A model generated the notes under the pieces. The model saw nothing but the letters and a program-made list of their open reading frames with translations, was not told the DNA's origin and did no database searches. From Halichondria panicea (taxonomy: Eukaryota > Porifera > Demospongiae > Suberitida > Halichondriidae): a stretch of DNA of 64,000 nt. This document shows, piece by piece, positions 25,101-40,100 of this stretch (its first letter is position 1; every line of letters begins with the position of its first letter). The stretch spans positions 7,488,315 through 7,552,314 of the forward strand of contig NC_087382.1 of NCBI RefSeq assembly GCF_963675165.1, written 5' to 3'. The position numbers were made by a program, and so were the translations under genes.

Positions 25101-28100
25101 TTGAACATGAATATCGTCGTTGAAATCGCTGAAGAAAGTGCTATGAAGGTTAGACTTGTTATTCCAGATAGAACCTTCCCTACCCTGGTATCGTTTGACC
25201 TCAACCTTTCCACTGAAGAACTTGTTCTAACCTTCGATGAAACAGTTGATGCGTCCACATTCAATATCAATGGCTTCACACTAGTCTCTTCTCAAACCAT
25301 TTCAGCTTCATCCTATACACTGCAGAATGGTACATCCACTCTAAACGATTCAACCATCATCATAGTTTCACTTGACTTTGACGATTTGAATATGATCAAG
25401 GGTATTAGGGATCTAGCATTTTCAAATCAGAGTTCTTATGCTTCTATTGAGCCAGTTTTAGTTGAGGATATGAGCATGAATGCAGTGAATACGATCTCAG
25501 TACCAGCAGCACTTTTAGTGACAAACTACACTGAGGATCTAGTTAATCCGGTACTCGTGTCCTTTGACGTTGATTTGAATGTTGATATGGTACTACTGAC
25601 ATTCTCTGAAACAATTCGACCTGAAACACTGGATATCACATCCATCACGTTTGTGGATGCTTTAGACACAGTGAATAGAACCGGCAGTTACAGGTTGACC
25701 AGTACAAACCAATCGTATGATGATACCAGATTTGTGACAATCACACTTAATAAAGAGGACTCGGATGAAATCCGTAGGCTTGAAAATATTCTCACTTTCA
25801 ATAACAACACCTTCATTGTTGTGAGCAATGAAACAATTCGAGATATGAATCTGAATCCTCTTGAACCTACAGTTCTCCAAGTTACATTTCTCCAACGAGA
25901 CTTCATTGACCCTTCTTTTGTGTCATTCGACCTTGATTTGAATATTGGACATCTTTCACTATTGTTTTCTGAGACAGTCAGGGCAGTCACTTTGGATGCT
26001 ACTCAGATCACACTTCACGGCAATGCTTCTCAATCCTATACACTGACTGGTGGCAACTCAATATATGGGGATAATACTACCATTGTCGTTCAATTGACAG
26101 ATAGGGATTTGAATGCACTAAAGAGAATGGAGCAAGTAGCTACTGATGTGAACAACACACTTATCTCTCTGACTGCTGCAACTATCGAGGATATGAATAC
26201 TAACAGAGTGATGCAAATTCTAGGAATGGATGCAGTACTTGCTTCTGACTTTATCACCGATACGACCAGGCCAGATCTTGATGGCTATAACTTTGATTTT
26301 GACATGGGCATCATTGAGCTTACATTCTCTGAAACCGTTAGAGTATCTACTCTCACAACAGATCAATTTACTCTCCATAGCTCATTCAATGATAGCATCA
26401 CAGCTTATTCTTCCTACAACTTAAGCTTATCAAGCTATGTGATCTCAACAAACCACCATATTGTCCACTTACAGATGAGCAATGAAGACTTGAATTCTAT
26501 CAAGAAGCTGACAACTCTAGCAATCAGTCGAGATACAACCTATATCACAATAACAAGTATCTCAGTGAGTGACATGTTTGCTAATGAGGTCAATCCAATC
26601 AGCCTCAATGAATCTTTCACCCCTCACAACTATACTGAAGATATGACACCTCCGATGCTTGAAACATTCAGCTTAAATTTGAATACAATGCAGCTGATTT
26701 TAACATTCGATGAGACAGTGAATGCAAGTACCCTGAATATATCTGGCATAACTTTGCAATCTGACTTCTTCGACTTCCCCGGTAACTCTCACAGACTATT
26801 CTCAGTCTTGACTACAACCTCTTCTCTTAACCAGCCGAAAATTGTGATAGATATAGCTCGTGAAGACCTCAATGCTATCAAGTTGATCACTGAGCTGGCC
26901 ACAACCATCAACAACACGTACATCTCAATTGAGGGAAGTATTATTATGGATATGGTTGGAATACCTGTTGTAGACGTATCACCAAACAATGCACGACCAG
27001 CCTCAGCCTTTGAACGAGATACGTTTGGACCAGTTTTGCTCAGTTTCAACCTCAACTTAACTTCAGAGATTCTATCCCTCACATTTGATGAATCTGTCAA
27101 TGCAAGTAGTGTCGATTTATCACTCCTCATCTTGATACCTTATGAGAATGCGAGCTTATCTGAAGGAGTTTCTTTCATGGATGGTGTAGTGTTCTCCCAA
27201 GACTCGCACGAAATTGATATCATGATAGAATTTGATCAACTCAGTCTTATAAAGTTAGACACTGCACTCGCGACAGATAATGATACTACTTATCTTTTTG
27301 TTCGAGCTGACACTGTTCGTGATCTTTCTCTGGACCAGAATGGTATTATTGAAACAGTACAACTTGTCAATATGCTCTACTCAGACATGACTTCTCCTCG
27401 TCTACTGAACTTCGAGGTTGACTTAAGTGGTGGTTTTATCATTTTGAACTTTGATGAACCAGTTGACAGTGGCACTCTTGATCCAACTGCTGTTGTCTTG
27501 CAATCAGTTCAGTCTCTAGTGAATGAATCTTTTTATGGTCTCACTGGTGGTAATGTAACATTCAACATAAATGGAGCTCAGCAAAGAATTTACGTGTCTG
27601 AAGATGACCTCAATGCAATCAAGCAAGATGAGACCCTGCTGAGAAATGCTAGCACGACATATTTGAGTTTCTCTTCCGATCTTGTGAGCGATATGAATGG
27701 CAATAGTCTTGTCCTCATTTCAACTGCTGATGCTCTTAATGTTAATGCCAGTATGTTCATTGACGACAATGTCCGTCCTAGACTAAACAGTTTTGACCTA
27801 GACATGAACACTGGCATTATAACTCTACATTTCTCCGAGACAGTTGATGTATCGACTCTAATAATCAACCAGCTCACTATACAGCTTATGTCATCAGTCA
27901 TGAATCCAGTGCATGCATATGTACTGACTAGTGGCTACTTGGTGTCTGCAATCAACGATGTATCGGTAGATGTTCAGATAACAGATATCAATCTCAATGA
28001 GATAAAGAGGAGAAGTATTGCATTAACTCGACCGACAACTTGGCTCACATTCAGCGATGATACCATTCGCGATATGGTTGGAGAATATGCACATGGTCTC

Positions 28101-31100
28101 TTTGATGGTGTGAATGCTGAGCTTGTTGATACATACACACCTGATACTGCCAACATCTCTCTTGTGTACTTTGATCTCGACATGACTTCCGAGTTTCTTA
28201 CTCTATTCTTTTCAGAAGCAATCAGTACAGTAACTCCACTGGATGTGACTCAGCTAACACTGCAGTCAAGATCAAATATCTCTCTTGAAGTAACGGAGGA
28301 GTATACACTTACAACTAGAAGTCGTATATTCCCAACAACTGGTTCAGTGGTTATTGCGGAGGCTCTCTTCAGTGGCAGTGGGTTTGGACTGGGGTCAGGT
28401 GTACAACCTTTTAACATCACAGATTTTTCATCATCCGATAGTCGATATGTTGTGGTAAAGTTGTCCACTCAAGATTTGAACGAAATCAAGAAACTGACGG
28501 ATCTGGCTACTCAAAACAGATTCCACACCTATCTATCAATATCAGACATGCTGGTTGTGGATACATTTAACAACTACAATGTACCAATTTCCCCAGAAAC
28601 AGCAGTGATTACAAGAGCCTTTGAACGTGATACCACTCCACCTGAGCTAGATAGCTTTGACTTCAATCTCTCGACTGATCAGATAACTTTCGTTTTTTCT
28701 GAAACTGTGAATGTATTAACTTTCAATGCTTCCAAGTTTTTCATACATTCTTCACCTTTAGTTTCGACAGGAGAGTCTTACCAACTGTTTGGTGGTATGC
28801 TACTAACAGGAAACGGTCCCGTTCAGATCTATCAACTAAGCTTTGATGATGCCAATCTCATCAGAAACTTTCGTCAACTGGCATTTTCTGATGCTTCCAC
28901 CTTCATCACTGTATTGGAAGATGGCATTAAGGACATGGAGGAAAACCCATTGATAGGCACCAGCCTGAATGTTGAATTGTTCACAAATGATTTTGTGAGC
29001 CCAAATCTGACTGACTACCATCTCGATGTTGACAGTGGTCTGCTTGCATTCACATTCACAGAAACTGTTAATGTAACCACTATTGATCCATCAAGTTTCA
29101 CATTCTTCAGTGCACAGAACGAAAATGCCACCCACTATACTCTAACTGGAGGAAATGTGGTATTGTTTGAATCTCCCATTGTAACATTCCTGGTGTCCGA
29201 TTTTGATCTCAATGAAATCAAGCTGCTTTCTGATCTAGCAACAGGAACAGACAACACGTTCCTCTCTATTGAGAGCACTGGTATTGCTGACAGGAATGAA
29301 AATAGTGTTAGAGAAATTTCACCTAGTAATGCACAACCAACTCAACAATTCACTGCAGACACAACGTCACCAGTTTTAGTTCAGTTCACTCTAGATGCTG
29401 ATTCTGGATTGATTAATCTGACTTTCTCTGAAGTGGTTAACGTAACTTCATTTGATCCCACAGCCATTACATTGCAGGCTGATTCCTTAGGACCACTCAC
29501 AAACAGATCATACACTCTTACTGGTGGCTCAGTCTTAGGAGGGAACTCAAAGTTTGTAGAGTTGTCTTTGTCAGCAAATGACCTCAATAATATCAAACTG
29601 CTGCCAGAGCTTGGGGTTTCTGAAGTCAATACTTATCTAACCCAGAGAGAAGTTGTACGAGACATGAATAGAAATTTTGTTGTTGGTGTATTCCCACCAC
29701 AATCTATAAATGCCACGCTTGTGATAAACGACGGTACTAATCCATCACTTATGTACTTTGACATTGATCTTGATGAAGGCTTGCTGACACTGGTGTTTGA
29801 CGAGACTGTTAGTAGATCCACTATAGATCTCACACAGATAACCCTTGTCTCAGAAAACATCACAGCTTTAAATGAAAACATAACAGTTCTTACCTTGACT
29901 GGCGGTGTTTCTCCTTCTGCTGATGGACCTCAAATAGTCATTGAGTTTTCTTTTGAAGATCTCAATGCATTAAAAATACTACCTCTTTGTGCTTACGACA
30001 TGCTTGGCGCCGACTGCCACCTGTGGCTCACAACTACCACTGTTTCTGACATGGATGGAAATGCGTTGTCTGTTCCTCCATATCCCACTCAGCCAAGAGT
30101 CTATACACCGGATACAACACCCCCTGTGTTGGTCTCCTTCACAGAATTCAACTACACTGATGAAACATTTACATTGACATTCTCAGAAGCTGTTGATTTC
30201 TCCACACTAGATGTCACTGAGATGTCATTCCAAACATTCTTCGCTTTGTTACCAGAAGAAGGAGCCATTACTCTTACTGGAGGAACAATTTCAGGTGTAG
30301 ACTCACACATAATGAGAGTATCTATCACAACTCCTGATATAGACTTAATTAAGACTCACCCAACTCTGTGCTTTAGACGGAATACGTGCTGGCTGGTACT
30401 CACTCGTTTGACAATTCAAGATAATGCAGCTAACAGAGTGCAAGCTGTTGACAATATGAATGCCGAGTACTCTCAGATTTTTGTTCCTGATGAGCGGAGT
30501 CCAGTATTAGACTATTTTGATTTTTCTGTCCAAACCCAATCGCTGACTCTGTATTTCAGTGAGCCTGTAGATACTGAATTGTTTGATCCAAGTGCCATCA
30601 CTCTGTTGAGCATGATGAATGCACCGCTATCTGAGCAGGTTCCTTTGACTGGTGGTAGAACAGATAGTGTGAATGGACGCGAGGTAGTCCTTCTCTTTTC
30701 TCAAACCGACATTCAGAGTATCAAAGCTGCTCTTTTGTTCTTGAAATCCCAGAACAACACTTTCATGGCGTTTACTTCAACTCTGATAACAGACACTGCT
30801 CATGCTATGAATCCAGTAGTTCCAATAACTATAGCTGATGCCGTTCAAGTCAGAATGTACGAAACAGATATCCTTGGCCCATATATAATTGACTCAAATT
30901 TAGATCTTGACCAAGACCGTCTCATTCTTACTTTTAATGAGCCTATACTTGTGAGCAGTCTAAACTTTAGCCGCATTATTCTCCAGTCTGCAAGTGATTT
31001 TCCGATGGTTGAACTGGTTCTGAATCCTGGAGTGCTTAGTGCAAATTCTGTGGATGGTACCCAAACTATCACAATCAACCTGTCTCCTCAAGATTTGGTA

Positions 31101-34100
31101 ATACTGAAAGTGAGTCAAGACATTGCTACAGGTGAGGCAGACAGTTACATCACGGTTCTAGATGGAGCTATAACTGATACTGCTGGAATTGAGAATATAG
31201 AGCAACTTCATCCGATTCAACAGTTTACTCCTGACGCAAGGCGTACATCTTTCAATTCTTTCAGTCTTGATTTGGATGAGGGCATTCTCTCATTGACATT
31301 TGACGACATTATTGACACAGATACTTTCAATCCAACCGGAGTGATCATACAAAATGCTATTTTTAGAGCTCCAAATATATTTTATGCTCTTACATTCGGG
31401 TCAATGACAACATCCATTGATGGTTATGTGGTGAATGTTACTCTCTCTGATGTGGACTTTGATGAGCTCAAGAGCAATCCTGATCTAGCAACTGAGACAG
31501 CAAACACTTGGCTTACAGTGTCTGCTTCTACCATCATTGATATCTATGGTAGAAATGTACTTGCGACTACCAATGGAAATGCAAAGATGGTGACCTTGTT
31601 TATTCCAGACAGCACCAGACCAAGATTGGAGAGTTTCATATTGGATTTGAACTCAAATATGCTCATTATCGTTTACTCTGAGGCAGTTTTGGAAGGTTCT
31701 TTCACTGTAAATAGCGTGCAATTGCTTAGTGAAGAGACATCTGCTAATGCAAGTATCCTTACTCTCGATTCAACAACACCATTTGTGTCCATAAATGTGA
31801 CTACTATTGCCATTGAGCTGCTTCAATCTGAAGTCAACATGCTCACTGAAGACCCATTTATTGCAACTAACATCAACAACACATATTTAAGCCTTTTCAA
31901 TGCATCAATCTACGATACTGATCAAAACCCAGCTGAAGAAACTTCTATACCTATTCAAGCAACAGCAGTCATACCAGACACTGTACAACCAATACTAGTT
32001 GAAACTAGATTGGATCTTAATGCTGAGGTCCTTTATCTACTGTTCTCGGAAACTGTGAACGCACAATCCCTTGATCCTACTCAAATTACACTGCAAAGCT
32101 CGTTCTTTGTATCTTCATCCTCTGAGCAATACTCACTCACCGGAGGTAGCCCTTCTACTCAGAACATGAATGAAGTTTTTGTAAACTTGACAAGAAATGA
32201 TACCAATGTTTTGCAGCAGCTTCCACTCATAGCCACTAGCCCTGACAATACATACCTGACTGTAACTAGTGCACTTGTTGTAGATGTAAGTGGCAACAAC
32301 AATGTTCCAGTTGAGAATGGAATGGCAATCCAGGTTGCAAACTTTACTGCGGATAGAATGGGACCTCAACTAGACAGCTTCTCTATTGATTTCACTTCAG
32401 AACAGCTCACCTTATACTTCACTGAAACAGTTAGTGCTGCTTCATTTGACTTGTCTCAATTTGTGATTCAGTCTTCACGATTTTTTCCTGATCGGAGCTA
32501 CTCTTTGACTGGAGGTGTTGCCATATCTCCAGACGGACCTATGAGTACCATTATACTTACTAGAGCCGATCTCAATCAACTTAAGCGTTACAATGACTTG
32601 GCTACTAACATGTCAGACACCTTCCTTTCTCTTACTGGTGGTTCTGTTACAGATACCTTCAATAACTTTGTTGTTGAGGTTGAAAACACAATGGCCATAC
32701 AAACTTCCAGCTTTGTAGGGGACATAGTTGATCCAACATTGGAGAGCTTTGATCTGGACATGGATCTTGGTATTATTACGTTATCTTTCTCAGAAACAGT
32801 GAATGTGGCTCTTCTTGATCCGCTTCAACTAACGCTTGGAAGTTCTCAGTTCCAACCGGCAGAGTCGTACACACAGACTGGAGGTACATATTCCATGCTG
32901 CCTTCACCTGTGGTAGTTATAACATTGTCCATGGAAGACCTCAACACACTCAAGTATCTTCGTACTGTTGCTTCTTCTACACAAACGTATGTGTCGACTA
33001 CGAGAACCTTTGTATCGGATGTCAGTGGAAATGAGGTTGTGGAGATTCCAGCAACTAATGGTTTACAAGTGTCCGGATTCTTTCCCGATATAACATCACC
33101 AGTATTGGAAACCTTTGATCTAGATATTGATAGCGGAATACTTACACTTTCTTTCTCTGAAACTGTGATGGCAAGTTCTCTGAATACTAAAGAAGTCACT
33201 ATTCTATCTGGGCCCAATACTGCCTCTTTCAGGACACTAGTTGGAGGCAACGTGTCTTCCAATGACTCTACAGTGCTCACTGTAATGCTTGATCCTACTG
33301 ATCTGAATAGCATTAAGAGGCAACCTGATTTAGCAGTATCAAGCAACTCAACTTTCATCAGCATTTCAAACATGTCAGTAACAGACATGAACCTAAACTA
33401 TATTGAGGCTATTAATGCATCATCTCCCCTTCCTGTATCAAACTACACTGGAGATGTTACACCACCTGCATTGGTCAGCTTCTACCTAGACTTGGGGTCT
33501 AGTGTTTTGGTGCTGACGTTCACAGAGACCGTCAATTTAAGCTCATTCGATCCTACTCAGTTAACACTACAGAATGCGGGAAGTGTTGAATTGAACACTT
33601 CAGAGTATTACACACTAACTGGAGGAAGTCTGCTAAATTTTACGAACGATCCCGTGCTGACCTTCATGCTCTCTATAGAAGATACCAATGCTATTAAGGC
33701 ACGCGGAGAACTAGCTACACTGGCATTAAATACTTTTATCAGTTTTACACCCGAGCTGATTCGAGATATGACTGGATTGAGAGCTGCAGAACGTTCTAAC
33801 ACTAGTGCTGAGCGTATCTCTGAAGACAATTTGATCCCAGACATGGCAGGACCTTTCTTGATTCAGTTTAATTTTGATGCCAACACAGGACTCATAAGTC
33901 TAGAGTTTGATGAAACCATAAACCCTGACACTTTAAGACCAAGACGACTTATTTTGCGATCAAATGACATGAATAACACCGTTGGCTATGAAGAGTACCG
34001 TCTGACTGATGCTATTGTGCTTAGCAATGTTTCAAATACTCTAGTGTTTATGTTGCCTCCAGCTGATCTCAGAGTGATAAAGACCTTAGAAACACTCGCA

Positions 34101-37100
34101 AGTACACCAAACAACACGTTCCTTTTGCTTAGAAGCAATGCTATAAGGGACACCGCTGCAATAGCGAATAGTGCAGTAGAAAGGCTTGTTCAAGTGACAA
34201 ATTACACTTTCGATCAAAGTGGACCCAGAATACTCTCGTTCTCAGCTGATCTCACTGCCGGCATAGTGACTTTGAACTTCGATGAGCCAGTCCTTGTGAC
34301 TTCTCTGGATGCAACTGGATTAACTGCTATTTCTGGTCCAAACTCTGACATGCGATACACCCTAACTGGTGGGCTCACAACTTCTTTCAACAATTTTGAG
34401 CTCATTTTGGAATTGAGCACGCTGGATCTGAATGTAATCAAGCAAATGGAAGGTCTCTGGACCAATGAAAATAACACTTTCATCAGCGTTGCTGCTCACT
34501 TCATTTCAGATTCTACCCCCCAAACATCGCAGAGCATTCCAAATCCCGTCGTGCCTATTTTGATTAGTGACCCATTGATGACTGATTTGCTTATTACCGA
34601 TAGTAATGCACCAATTCTAGACAGTTTTGATCTAGACATGAACATGGGGCTATTTGTCCTCCATTTCTCCGAGACAATAAACATCACCACTTTCAAATTC
34701 ACTAGTCTCAGATTCCAGGAATTTTCTAACATATTTCTCATTCCTTCACCGGCATTCTATACGCTAACTAGTGGTACTTTAATATCTACAACTGATGTAT
34801 CGGATGTTATCATAATGTTCGACAGGGTTGACCTCAATGCTATCAAAGCACTCGAAATTGGTAACACTCCTCAGAGATCGTATTTGGTGATTGATGAAAA
34901 CACTGTCCGTGATCAGAATGGAAACAGAAATGTGCCTCGTCTTAATGGTGTAAATGCTCTCCTAGTGGATATGTACCTAGCTGATCAAATTGGTCCAGTT
35001 TTGGAAACTTTTCAATTGGATCTCAATGCAAGTGTGCTGACATTATACTTTGATGAGACAGTCCGTGTTTCAACTCTGATGGTGACACAAATAAGTTTGC
35101 TCAGCTACAACTCCACAGTTGAATATAGTCTAACCAGTAGCAGTGTTGCCCTTCCAACCTCACTAAATGCACCATTCCTCAGGATTGGCATCAGCGAATT
35201 TGATAGTAACAATATCAAGCGGTTTACTGAGCTTGCAACTGATGACAATAACACGTTCATTGCTGTCGACATCCTTGCAATAGAAGATATGGTTGACAAT
35301 ACAGTGCAGGAAATCTTACCGGATAGAAACTTCCAAGTGGAAACATTCACTGCAGATTTTGTCTCACCTGTCTTAAGGGAATTCGAAATCAATTTAACAT
35401 CTGATATACTAACGCTTTCTTTTTCAGAAACTGTACAAGTTAGTACTTTGGACCCCACACAGATTACTATTTTCAACAGGGATAATTCTGAGAGTTATAC
35501 TCTCACAAATGGAAGTATCGGTCACGGTGATGACCCAATTGTCGAAATTAATCTTGTGAGAGAAGACCTAAATAAACTGAAGCAGCAAACTAACTTGGCT
35601 ACAAAAATTGATGACACCTATATCTCTATCACAAACACTACCGTGCAAGACATGAACGAAAACTTTGTGGTTCCAATCGATATGGATGATAGCATTCCTG
35701 TATCTGTGTTTACAGAAGATAGAATAGATCCAGTACTTGAGTCTTTCAACTTGGACATTGATGGGTCAGTTTTAACACTGTTCTTTTCTGAAACGGTTAA
35801 TACTAGTAGCCTTGATACTAGTGTCATCAGGATACAAGATTTCTCTTCATCGAACAACTTCTACATACTGCAGCAAAGCCTCACCAAAACTAACAATGAA
35901 CCAATTGTTGTTGTGAACATTTCGAAGTATGACCTGGAGAATATCAAGCGCAACTTCAATTTGGCAGTTGATAACACTACCACTTACATATCGTTTCCAG
36001 TCACACTTGTCCGAGATATGTTTAGAAATAATGTTGTGGAGGTTCAAAATTCATCTGCTTTGAATGTGGATGTTTTTACAGAAGACACAACTCAGCCAAT
36101 TCTTGAGAATTACAACTTGGACATGAATTTGGGAATATTTACTCTTACTTTCTCTGAGACAGTGAATACTGAGACATTCGATCCAACTAGTATTCTATTC
36201 CAACCTGACATATCAGTAAACCAGAATGATCCGTTCCTAGTGTTCAGGTTAACAAGTGGAGAGTCATCTATGATAAACTCAACACTGATTCAGTTCAACA
36301 TAACTGTCGCAGATCTGAATGCTCTCAAGTACCGTTACCTTTTAGTGACAAATGAGAACAATACATTCATTTCCGTCACAAGCAGTCTTGTTAGTGACAT
36401 GAATAGCAACAGTATAGTAGCAATTAATAACAGCCACGCTCAAATGGTGACCAACTATACTCAGGACACAACAGAACCTACGCTTATTTCGTGGTCCATG
36501 GATATGAACATGGGACTAATGACACTTACATTTGATGAGACAATGAACCAATTGTCACTGGATCCCCTTGAGTTCAATCTCCAAGATGCCAGTCCACCAC
36601 TCCTGGACATTCACAACTTGACTGGTGGCGATTATTTATCGGACAACAGCACTATTATCGTATTTGTGTTCTCAATTTCAGACTTGAACGAAATCAAACG
36701 AAAACAACTGTGCACAGATGTTCTTATGGAAAATGATTGTTACCTTTCCTTCACCAATGTCTCGATTGAGGATATGAATGGAAATGCAATTGTGCCTCAA
36801 AATATGAATAACTCGCAGATTGCCAATGATTATATTCCGGACATTACCAACCCAATGCTTGTGACATTTGTTGAGCTAAATTTAACATCAGAGATACTGA
36901 CTCTAGAATTTGACGAAACTGTAAATATAACCAGCTTCAGAATCACAGATTTGATTCTTGAAAGCTTCAATCATGATGTAGCTAGTGTTACTTCTCTGCA
37001 GCTCACTGGCCCTATGTTTCCAATAACAATGGAACCAAGTACTATCATAGAAATTCAACTGTCATTGTTCGATTTGAATCTCCTCAAGCAAGACACTGGT

Positions 37101-40100
37101 CTATGCACTCAAGCTTCTACCCCGAACTGTTACATAGAGTTCCAATCCACTCTAGTCTTGGATATGGCCATGAACTCAGTTGAACCAGTCAACATCAATG
37201 GAACTCCAACTTCTGGTGACACTTTTGTGACGTCTACCACTTTAATTCCTGACACCGTTAGACCAAACCTTGTCAACTTTTCGATTGACCTTGATATGAA
37301 CAATATCACACTTACCTTTGACGAGACTGTTGATTTAGCCACCTTTGATGCCTCTGGAATAACCATACAAAACAGTATGGAGAACTCAACTGAAATGTAT
37401 ACACTTACAGGAGGAAGAATAGTGTCCACGTACAACTGGATTTATTTGAATTTTGAACTTACATTCGTTGACGTAATTGCGCTGAAGTACATGGAAAATC
37501 TAGCTACCAATGTCACTGACACATTCATTTCAATAGCCCCTCAAACTATCAGTGACATGAATGCCAATCCAATTGTAACTATTTCAACCAATGAATCAAA
37601 ACAAGCATACAGTTACGAATCAGACATCACACCCCCTGTGCTACAGTTTTTTACTTTCGACTTGCAAAGTGATGAACTGTTCCTCACCTTCAGTGAACCG
37701 GTTCGATTGAGTACCACCAACCTTATCGGTATATCTTTGCAGGGATCAGCAAACTCTACTCCATCTAGCGTTCCTGTTGTTACCCTCACTGGTGGTGAGG
37801 TTGAGTATGCATCTATCGACAAATCTGTGATAGTAGTCAATGTCACCAATGTTGATATGAGAACGATAAAGTCGACCAGCGGTTTGGCGAATAGCATCAT
37901 TGGCGGATTTGAACCGATTGACACCTACCTCACAATTCAAGGGGGATCCATTTTGGACACTGCTGGTAATGAGGTGATAGAGATACCATCCTCTCAAGGA
38001 ATTGAAATCACAGACATTAACGTCGATGCTCTTCAGCCAAGACTGGATGCATTTGATATAGACCTCAACATAGGCACACTAACTCTGTACTACGATGATG
38101 TTGTCGATCAAACTTCTTTGATGACACCTCAGCTAACCCTCCATAATCAGTCACTCATCATGAACAACAACCAATTCACTTTAACTGGTGGTGGCACAAC
38201 ACAAACAGCCCATGATTATTTTACTGTCATTAACTTCTCCTTCGATGACCTGAATGATATCAAAAGAAATGAAGGACTTGCGACATCAATCAACAACACT
38301 TACATATCACATACACGTGATTTGATTGGTGATGAACGTGGCTTGCGGATATCACCAATTCCAAGGGTGTCTATTGAAGGAGCAGTGCAAGTAAGAGATT
38401 TTATTGAAGACACCACTTCACCTGAGTTGAGCTCATTCACACTCAACATGGACCTGGGAGTATTGTACCTCTACTTCAGTGAAACTGTCAGAGGCAATAC
38501 ACTCAACATCAGCTTGATTACCTTTCAGCATGTCATGAATACCACACTGGAAGTCGAGCCCTCCTTCAATGAGACACAGTCGGAGATTAAATATCTGTAC
38601 CCAAGTGATATCCTTCACTATACACTCATGACAAGTTCTCACAATGAATTAATCGACAATCCTCTAATCATTGTCGATATATCAAAGTCTGATCTTGATG
38701 AACTCAAGCGAATCTTTGGCCTGGCAATCTCAGCGAACACTACGTACATAACATACCCTGAAACTCTAATAGATGATATGAACAGGAACAAGGTACTACC
38801 AATACCAACAACGAATGCACAGGCAGCCTCAAACTTTATAGAAGATAGCACTCCACCATTGCTTGTTGCCTGGAGCCTAGACATGAACTCAGGAATGATC
38901 TATCTCTCATTCTCAGAGACAATGAACACTGAGTCGCTCGATGTAAGTCAGCTTTTAATTCAATCCAATTCAAACTTAACTGTTGGATATTCACTAACTG
39001 GAGGCAACAGCACACAAAATGATGGCTTGTTTATCGAAGTGTGGATAACTAGCAGAGATTTGAACGAAATTAAACGTATCGAAGAAATAGCCACGTCCGT
39101 TAACAATACCTACCTATCATTTGACAGCCTTTTGATTGAGGACATGAATTTTGTTCCCATCGTTCAACGACCAACTACATTTGCCTTGCAAGCCAACAAC
39201 TTCACTGAGGATGTTATACAACCTGAGCTAATCTCTTTTGATCTGGACATGGACTCAGATACCTTGTTCCTCACTTTTTCCGAAACTGTGGATGCCAGTA
39301 CAATCTCGCTATTGTCTATCACCATGTTAGACTTCGCGAACTCGTCTGATGAGTACAGTGTGTACACATTGACTGGTGGAAACTCAACATCACTTGATTC
39401 CACATATATTAATATCACATTCAGTAAGACTGACTCAGATGAGATCCGACGACTGTACAATCTTGCGATTTCTGCTAACAGTACATACCTGACCATCGAA
39501 CACGGAGGAATACTAGACACGAATGCCAACAATGTCACAATGATCAGTATGGCGTCGCCATTGATGGTCAAGGAATTCATTCCCGATACAACTGAGCCAT
39601 ATCTCGTATCCTTTGATTTGGACTTCAACAGCAACCAACTGTTCCTGACATTCTCAGAGACCATAGACATTACTACCTTCAATGAGCAAGAAATCACTCT
39701 CATTAGTACGAACAATAACGGATCCACTTACGAAGTGTTTGCCATTACAGGTGGTTCATTCTCCATTGAAAATTCTACGGATATTGTTCTCAACATGACC
39801 ATTGAAGACACCAATCGTATTAAGCAGCTGCTCTCATTAGCAGTGTCAATGAACACAACATATCTATCCTTTACTTCAGACTTGGTGAGAGATATGGTTG
39901 GGAATAACGTGACAGAACTGCTTTGCCAAGACGTGCTCTCCTGTAATGCAACGCTAGTGAATATATATACTGAAGATACAACAAGACCAGTGCTTCTCAG
40001 GCACAACTTCAACGTAACATCAGAAGTATTGACTCTTTTCTTCTCTGAAACTGTAAACTCCTCTTCACTAGATGTCTCACAGATTTCTCTCCAACAGATT